From Gottfriedia acidiceleris (lineage in GTDB: Bacteria; Bacillota; Bacilli; Bacillales; Bacillaceae_G), in the NCBI RefSeq assembly GCF_023115465.1, contig NZ_CP096034.1, forward strand, positions 4,464,001 through 4,528,000: a stretch of 64,000 nt of DNA. The letters run 5' to 3'. Positions 59,819 through 64,000 of this stretch are shown piece by piece. The notes under the pieces are model-generated. The model did no database searches, was not told the DNA's origin, and saw only the letters and a list, made by a program, of their open reading frames with translations. A program made the position numbers and the translations under genes. Numbering within the stretch: the first letter of the stretch is position 1; each line of letters starts with the position of its first letter.

Positions 59819-60433
59819 TTAATCATTCTGACTTTGAAGTGCTGGTTGAATTGATTTCGTTGGTACTTCGTGACAGTGACGACATCTTGGTTCGTACGAT
59901 TCAGATGCACCTACTAAAATAATAGGGTCTTCAAATAAAGCTGGTTTACCATTTATTAATCTTTGAGTTCTACTTGCAGGTGATCCGCATGAAGCGCAAA
60001 CTGCGTTTAATTTTGTTACATGTTCTGCAATTGATAATATTTCAGGCACTTTACCAAAAGGTAAGCCTCTAAAATCCTGGTCTAAACCTGCACAAATTAC
60101 ACGTTTCCCAGAGTTAGCAAGTTGTTGAACTACCATAACTATTTCATCGTCAAAGAATTGAATCTCGTCAATTGCAACTACTTCAACTTCTTCTGTAACG
60201 TATTTAAGAATATGTGATGAGTGTGTTACTGCATAAGCAGGTACTTTCATTCCTGTGTGAGACACCACTTCTACTTCACTGTATCGATTATCAATTGATG
60301 GCTTGAATGTCACACAACTTTGCTTAGCAAACTGTGTACGACGAACACGGCGAATTAGTTCCTCTGATTTTCCAGAAAACATACTTCCGCAAATCATTTC
60401 AATCCAACCGTTTTTTTTCATCATAAAGAACAT
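59819..60433 (-). CDS. tdk: Thymidine kinase
   Basis: The 204-residue type II kinase has the P-loop [15 protein letters not shown], the base-binding [11 protein letters not shown], and zinc ligands [13 protein letters not shown] and CRHCHE. It completes the deoxynucleoside salvage functions in this window. ATG 60433 follows AAAGGTGAG. Confidence 0.95.
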   Translation of the reverse strand: MFFMMKKNGWIEMICGSMFSGKSEELIRRVRRTQFAKQSCVTFKPSIDNRYSEVEVVSHTGMKVPAYAVTHSSHILKYVTEEVEVVAIDEIQFFDDEIVMVVQQLANSGKRVICAGLDQDFRGLPFGKVPEILSIAEHVTKLNAVCASCGSPASRTQRLINGKPALFEDPIILVGASESYEPRCRHCHEVPTKSIQPALQSQND

Positions 60434-60596
60434 TATGTGTCTCACCTTTCTATTTCAGTACAAAGACTATTTTATTATTTATTTTAAACGCCGGTTCATT
60501 CAGCAGTAATTATAATTCGTGTAAGTATCTTTTAGTATTTATATAAAAATTCACTAAATTGAATTAGACTTATATGTTATTTGACTATAAATGCGT

Positions 60597-60635
60597 AAAA
60601 AAAGCAGGCAAAGTAGCAATAACTCGCCTGCTTTT
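60597..60635 (-). terminator. Terminator of rpmE2
   Basis: AAAAGCAGGC pairs with GCCTGCTTTT and a T run follows on the minus strand. Confidence 0.85.
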
Positions 60636-60643
60636 CATCAATA

Positions 60644-60889
60644 TTACTTAAGGCCGTATTTTTTGTTGAAACGTTCAACACGTCCTGCAGCGTTAGCAAA
60701 TTTCTGACGTCCAGTGTAGAATGGGTGAGAATCAGAAGAAACCTCAACTTTGATTAGAGGGTAAGTTTCGCCATCTTCCCATTCGATTGTTTCGTTAGAA
60801 TATTTTGTTGATCCGCTTAAGAATTTGAAACCAGTGTTAATATCCATAAACACTACTTTCTTGTAATTAGGATGAATATTCGCTTTCAT
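60644..60889 (-). CDS. rpmE2: Ribosomal protein L31 type B (zinc-free)
   Basis: The 81-residue protein begins [17 protein letters not shown] and ends [20 protein letters not shown]. It has none of the cysteines of the zinc-binding type A L31, and carries the [20 protein letters not shown] insert of type B. It occupies the rho-tdk gap that holds type A rpmE in B. subtilis. ATG 60889 follows GGAAGGAG; the longer frame to 60955 is not needed. Confidence 0.94.
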   Translation of the reverse strand: MKANIHPNYKKVVFMDINTGFKFLSGSTKYSNETIEWEDGETYPLIKVEVSSDSHPFYTGRQKFANAAGRVERFNKKYGLK

Positions 60890-61048
60890 GTCTTTCATCT
60901 CCTTCCGCCCTGAAATCCTTGAAATCAGAGTTATAAGAAACCATGTGTATACCACATAATTTACATTTCACATACAAATGAAATTATAGCAACTAACCCG
61001 GGAGAATGCAACCCACTATTTCTCTTTCAGATTGCTTATATCTTCCAA

Positions 61049-62323
61049 CTATTTATTTGAGACTGGCGTTTTTCTACTTTCTTCAGTCATTGTATTGAAG
61101 AAATCTTCATTTGTTTTCGTTTGACGAAGCATTCTGAAATAACGTTCAACAAAGTCTGGAATATCTGACATTGTTTTTCGCATTAACCATAGCTTGTCCA
61201 GATGATCTTTTGGTATTAATAGATCTTCTTTACGTGTTCCAGAACGACGAATGTCAATTGCTGGGAAGATACGGCGTTCAGCTAATGAACGATCTAAGTG
61301 AAGTTCCATATTACCGGTACCTTTGAATTCCTCATAAATAACATCATCCATACGGGAGCCAGTGTCGATTAGAGCTGTTGCTAAAATCGTTAAACTTCCA
61401 CCTTCTTCGATATTACGTGCAGCACCGAAGAATCGTTTTGGTCTATGGAATGCAGCAGGATCAATACCACCTGATAACGTACGACCACTTGGTGGAATAA
61501 CTAAATTATACGCACGAGCAAGCCTAGTAATACTATCCATTAAAATAATTACATCTTTCTTGTGCTCTACTAGTCTCATAGCGCGCTCTAAAACTAATTC
61601 AGCAACCTTTATATGACTATCAGGAGTTTCGTCGAAAGTCGAACTTACAACATCTCCTTTTACAGAACGTTCAATGTCCGTTACCTCTTCTGGTCGCTCA
61701 TCAATTAGTAATACAATTAGTTCAGCTTCTGGGTGATTTGTTGTGATGCTATTTGCAATTTCTTTTAATAACTCTGTCTTACCGGCTTTTGGAGGGGCAA
61801 CAATTAAACCACGTTGACCAAATCCTACTGGGGCGATCATATCAATAATTCTTGTAGAAAACTTAGCAGGAGATGTTTCAAGCTTCATTTGTCTATTTGG
61901 ATATAATGCAGTTAATCCCGGGAAGTGAACACGTTCTTTAGCATTCTCAGGATCGTCTCCATTGACTGCTTCTACTTGAAGTAGACCAAAGTATCTTTCA
62001 TTTTCCTTCGGTGGACGTACTTTTCCAGAAACCTTATCACCATTTCGCATATCAAAACGACGAATTTGAGATGCAGAAATATAAATATCTTCTGAACTCG
62101 GTGAATAATTAATTGGACGTAAGAATCCATATCCTTCTGAAGGGATAATTTCTAGTACACCTTCCATGAACATTAATCCATCTTTTTCCGCTTGCGCTTT
62201 AAGGATTGCAAAAATAAGTTCTTTTTTCGTTAATTTGCTGTAATACGAAATTTTCATTACTTTTGCGTGTTCATACAAATCTTTTAATTTCATGTTTTCT
62301 AATGCAGAGATTGTTAAACTCAT
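61049..62323 (-). CDS. rho: Transcription termination factor Rho
   Basis: The 424-residue hexameric helicase has the N-terminal Rho helix region ([20 protein letters not shown]), the cold-shock RNA-binding domain ([20 protein letters not shown]), Walker [17 protein letters not shown], and Walker [17 protein letters not shown] followed by the R-loop region [20 protein letters not shown]. Confidence 0.96.
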   Translation of the reverse strand: MSLTISALENMKLKDLYEHAKVMKISYYSKLTKKELIFAILKAQAEKDGLMFMEGVLEIIPSEGYGFLRPINYSPSSEDIYISASQIRRFDMRNGDKVSGKVRPPKENERYFGLLQVEAVNGDDPENAKERVHFPGLTALYPNRQMKLETSPAKFSTRIIDMIAPVGFGQRGLIVAPPKAGKTELLKEIANSITTNHPEAELIVLLIDERPEEVTDIERSVKGDVVSSTFDETPDSHIKVAELVLERAMRLVEHKKDVIILMDSITRLARAYNLVIPPSGRTLSGGIDPAAFHRPKRFFGAARNIEEGGSLTILATALIDTGSRMDDVIYEEFKGTGNMELHLDRSLAERRIFPAIDIRRSGTRKEDLLIPKDHLDKLWLMRKTMSDIPDFVERYFRMLRQTKTNEDFFNTMTEESRKTPVSNK

Positions 62324-62678
62324 ATAACACCACTCTTTACTTTTATTCGTTCAAATTAGGGTTTTCTTAATTCGGAAGGTTATTTAGAAGGTTTTTTGAA
62401 GGAAACTTACATAAAGTATTACTCTTTAGTGTAACCTTTTCCCCTAAAAATATTCTAAGTAATTAGAATTAATAGGTTTACTATCTATTGAGATTATAAT
62501 TCGAAAGAGTTTTTTATGCCAACTATTTTTCGACTAAACTATTTAATGACTCTTCCCCTTGGTAAATAAAGGAAAGAGTCATTATTCTACTAAATTAATA
62601 TCTAGATTCCGATTTCGTTAACATAGAATTTTGATTCATTATTAACCCTCATCAAAACCAAGATTTTAAGCTGTTTGA
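62324..62678. other. Gap between glpX and rho
   Basis: This AT-rich 355-base stretch contains one hairpin (AATGACTCTT/AAGAGTCATT, 62545-62583) without a clear T tract, which may end the glpX transcript, and the short repeat GAAGGTT-N9-GAAGGTT at about 62376. No ORF, RNA family or clear rho promoter was recognised. Confidence 0.5.
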
Positions 62679-63644
62679 TTATTTAATAACTAGGTTTGGT
62701 TTTTTGTTTAGGCTGTGACGTCCATCTACAAAACGAACAGTTCCTGATTTAGCACGCATAACTAAGGATTGCGTAGAACCTACATTCCCTTTGTATTGTA
62801 CACCTTTTAGTAATTCTCCATCAGTTACACCAGTTGCAGCAAAAATTGCGTCGTCACCCTTAACTAAATCGTCCATATATAATACACGGTTTGGATCTTC
62901 AATACCCATGCGTTTGCAACGTTCGATCTCTTCTTCATTTTGAGGTAATAACTTTCCTTGAAGTTCTCCACCTAAGCATTTTAAAGCAACTGCAGCGATT
63001 ACTCCTTCTGGCGCACCACCGCTTCCAAATAAAATATCAACACCTGTGTGATCAAAAGCTGTGTTAATTGCACCCGCAACATCACCATCGTTAATTAGCT
63101 TAATTCGAGCACCTGCTGAGCGAATTTCTTCAATTAACTTCGCATGACGTTCTCTATTTAATACTGTTGCAACAACTTCATTAATATTTTTTCCTTTTGC
63201 TTTTGCTACAGCTGTTAAGTTGTCAAGAACAGATGCATTAATATCAACTTTACCAACAGCTTCAGGTCCAACTGCAAGTTTCTCCATGTACATATCAGGA
63301 GCATGCAATAAATTGCCATGGTCTGCAATTGCAATAACTGCTAAAGCATTCCATCCACCAGATGCCACGATATTTGTACCTTCAAGTGGGTCAACTGCTA
63401 CGTCCACTCTTGGACCATATCCATTACCAAGTTTCTCACCGATATAAAGCATTGGAGCCTCGTCCATTTCGCCTTCTCCAATTACAACTGTTCCCTTCAT
63501 AGGAATCGTATCAAATACGTCACGCATTGCTGTTGTAGCAGCATCATCTGCTTCATCCTTTTTACCTAAACCCATCCATTTTGCAGATGCTAGTGCCGCT
63601 GCCTCAGTAACACGTACTAACTCCATTGATAAACTTCTTTCCAT
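62679..63644 (-). CDS. glpX: Fructose-1,6-bisphosphatase, class II
   Basis: The 321-residue GlpX-type enzyme works in gluconeogenesis. Metal- and substrate-binding motifs are [33 protein letters not shown] and [20 protein letters not shown]. It lies between rho and murAB, as in B. subtilis. Confidence 0.94.
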   Translation of the reverse strand: MERSLSMELVRVTEAAALASAKWMGLGKKDEADDAATTAMRDVFDTIPMKGTVVIGEGEMDEAPMLYIGEKLGNGYGPRVDVAVDPLEGTNIVASGGWNALAVIAIADHGNLLHAPDMYMEKLAVGPEAVGKVDINASVLDNLTAVAKAKGKNINEVVATVLNRERHAKLIEEIRSAGARIKLINDGDVAGAINTAFDHTGVDILFGSGGAPEGVIAAVALKCLGGELQGKLLPQNEEEIERCKRMGIEDPNRVLYMDDLVKGDDAIFAATGVTDGELLKGVQYKGNVGSTQSLVMRAKSGTVRFVDGRHSLNKKPNLVIK

Positions 63645-63711
63645 TCAAAACTCCCCCTTTGATGTAAATGAAAACTATCTAATTATGTTATGAGTATGTA
63701 AACACCCAATC

Positions 63712-64000
63712 TTACGCATTTTTTAATTGTTCAACTTCTTGCTTAGTTAGCTGAACACGCCAAACATTAGCTCCTAATCCTAAAAGCTTTTCAACTAAAT
63801 CCTCATACCCTCTGTCAACATGCTCTAATCCAGTTAGCTCTGTTTTACCTTCTGCAATTAAGCCTGCTATAACTAAAGCTGCCCCAGCACGTAAATCACT
63901 TGCTTTTACACGGCCGCCTTGTAACTGTGTAGGACCGGAAATTATAGCCGTACTACCTTCGACTTTAATCGTTGCACTCATTCTTCTAAGCTCATCAATA
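63712..64000 (-). CDS. murAB: UDP-N-acetylglucosamine 1-carboxyvinyltransferase 2 (C-terminal part)
   Basis: The frame is open to the right edge, reading [20 protein letters not shown] and then [20 protein letters not shown], the MurA C-terminal signature. The internal ATG at 63981 is not a start. By neighbours (glpX) and sequence this is the second MurA, MurAB/MurZ. The catalytic cysteine lies outside the window. Confidence 0.9.
   Translation of the reverse strand, partial: IDELRRMSATIKVEGSTAIISGPTQLQGGRVKASDLRAGAALVIAGLIAEGKTELTGLEHVDRGYEDLVEKLLGLGANVWRVQLTKQEVEQLKNA

Overview
This 64 kb window is low-GC chromosomal DNA of an endospore-forming Firmicute of the family Bacillaceae. The evidence is the sporulation set (spoIID, spoIIQ, spoIIID, spoIIR, a gerA-type receptor operon), purine-rich Shine-Dalgarno sequences, and gene order that follows Bacillus subtilis over long stretches (mbl-spoIIID-spoIIQ, spoIID-murA-ywmB-ywzB, the atp operon, upp, glyA-ywlG-rpiB-ywlE-mntP-ywlC-ywlB-spoIIR, prmC-prfA, tdk-rpmE-rho-glpX-murAB). 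A nuo operon of the kind known from the Bacillus cereus group sits between ywzB and atp. Species cannot be fixed from the sequence alone. Nearly all core genes lie on the minus strand, consistent with one replichore read away from oriC.

Layout. 1-2.9 kb: accessory plus-strand genes (aminotransferase tail, YitT-type membrane protein, amino-acid permease, small membrane protein). 2.9-6.8 kb: germinant receptor operon in order A-C-B. 7-8.3 kb: UDP-glucose dehydrogenase. 8.8-11.3 kb: mbl, spoIIID, spoIIQ. 11.3-13.6 kb: a DnaA-box cluster and a T-box leader that controls a peptide-binding lipoprotein. 13.9-17.5 kb: spoIID, murA, ywmB, ywzB. 17.7-28.2 kb: an 11-subunit complex I operon (nuoABCDHIJKLMN) with no NADH-input module and a repeat-expanded NuoC. 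28.6-31.9 kb: a two-gene drug-efflux system with a divergent TetR-type regulator. 31.85-32.66 kb: a dead NERD-family gene fused to an array of about 21-bp degenerate repeats. 32.7-40 kb: the complete F1Fo ATP synthase operon with atpI and atpZ. 40.3-43.3 kb: a Vpr-like secreted protease and an AmiS/UreI channel. 43.4-47.2 kb: deoR-deoC-cdd-nupC deoxynucleoside salvage. 47.4-54.8 kb: upp, doxX, glyA and the ywl cluster. 54.8-57.6 kb: spoIIR and two tandem ATP-grasp ligases. 57.7-64 kb: prmC-prfA, tdk, rpmE2, rho, glpX and the end of murAB.

The genes serve three main themes. The first is respiratory energy: complex I and ATP synthase, with a DoxX protein preceded by two redox-type operator palindromes. 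The second is the sporulation signalling and engulfment cascade: SpoIIR, SpoIIQ, SpoIID, SpoIIID, with recognisable sigma-F and sigma-E promoters. The third is nucleoside and one-carbon salvage.

The least explained signals are the 21-bp repeat array joined to the NERD pseudogene, the pair of ATP-grasp ligases, two TGTGA-N6-TCACA palindromes ahead of doxX, three DnaA-box groups (one forming a perfect 33-bp palindrome at the ywlB stop codon), and a hairpin that buries the ywmB ribosome binding site.
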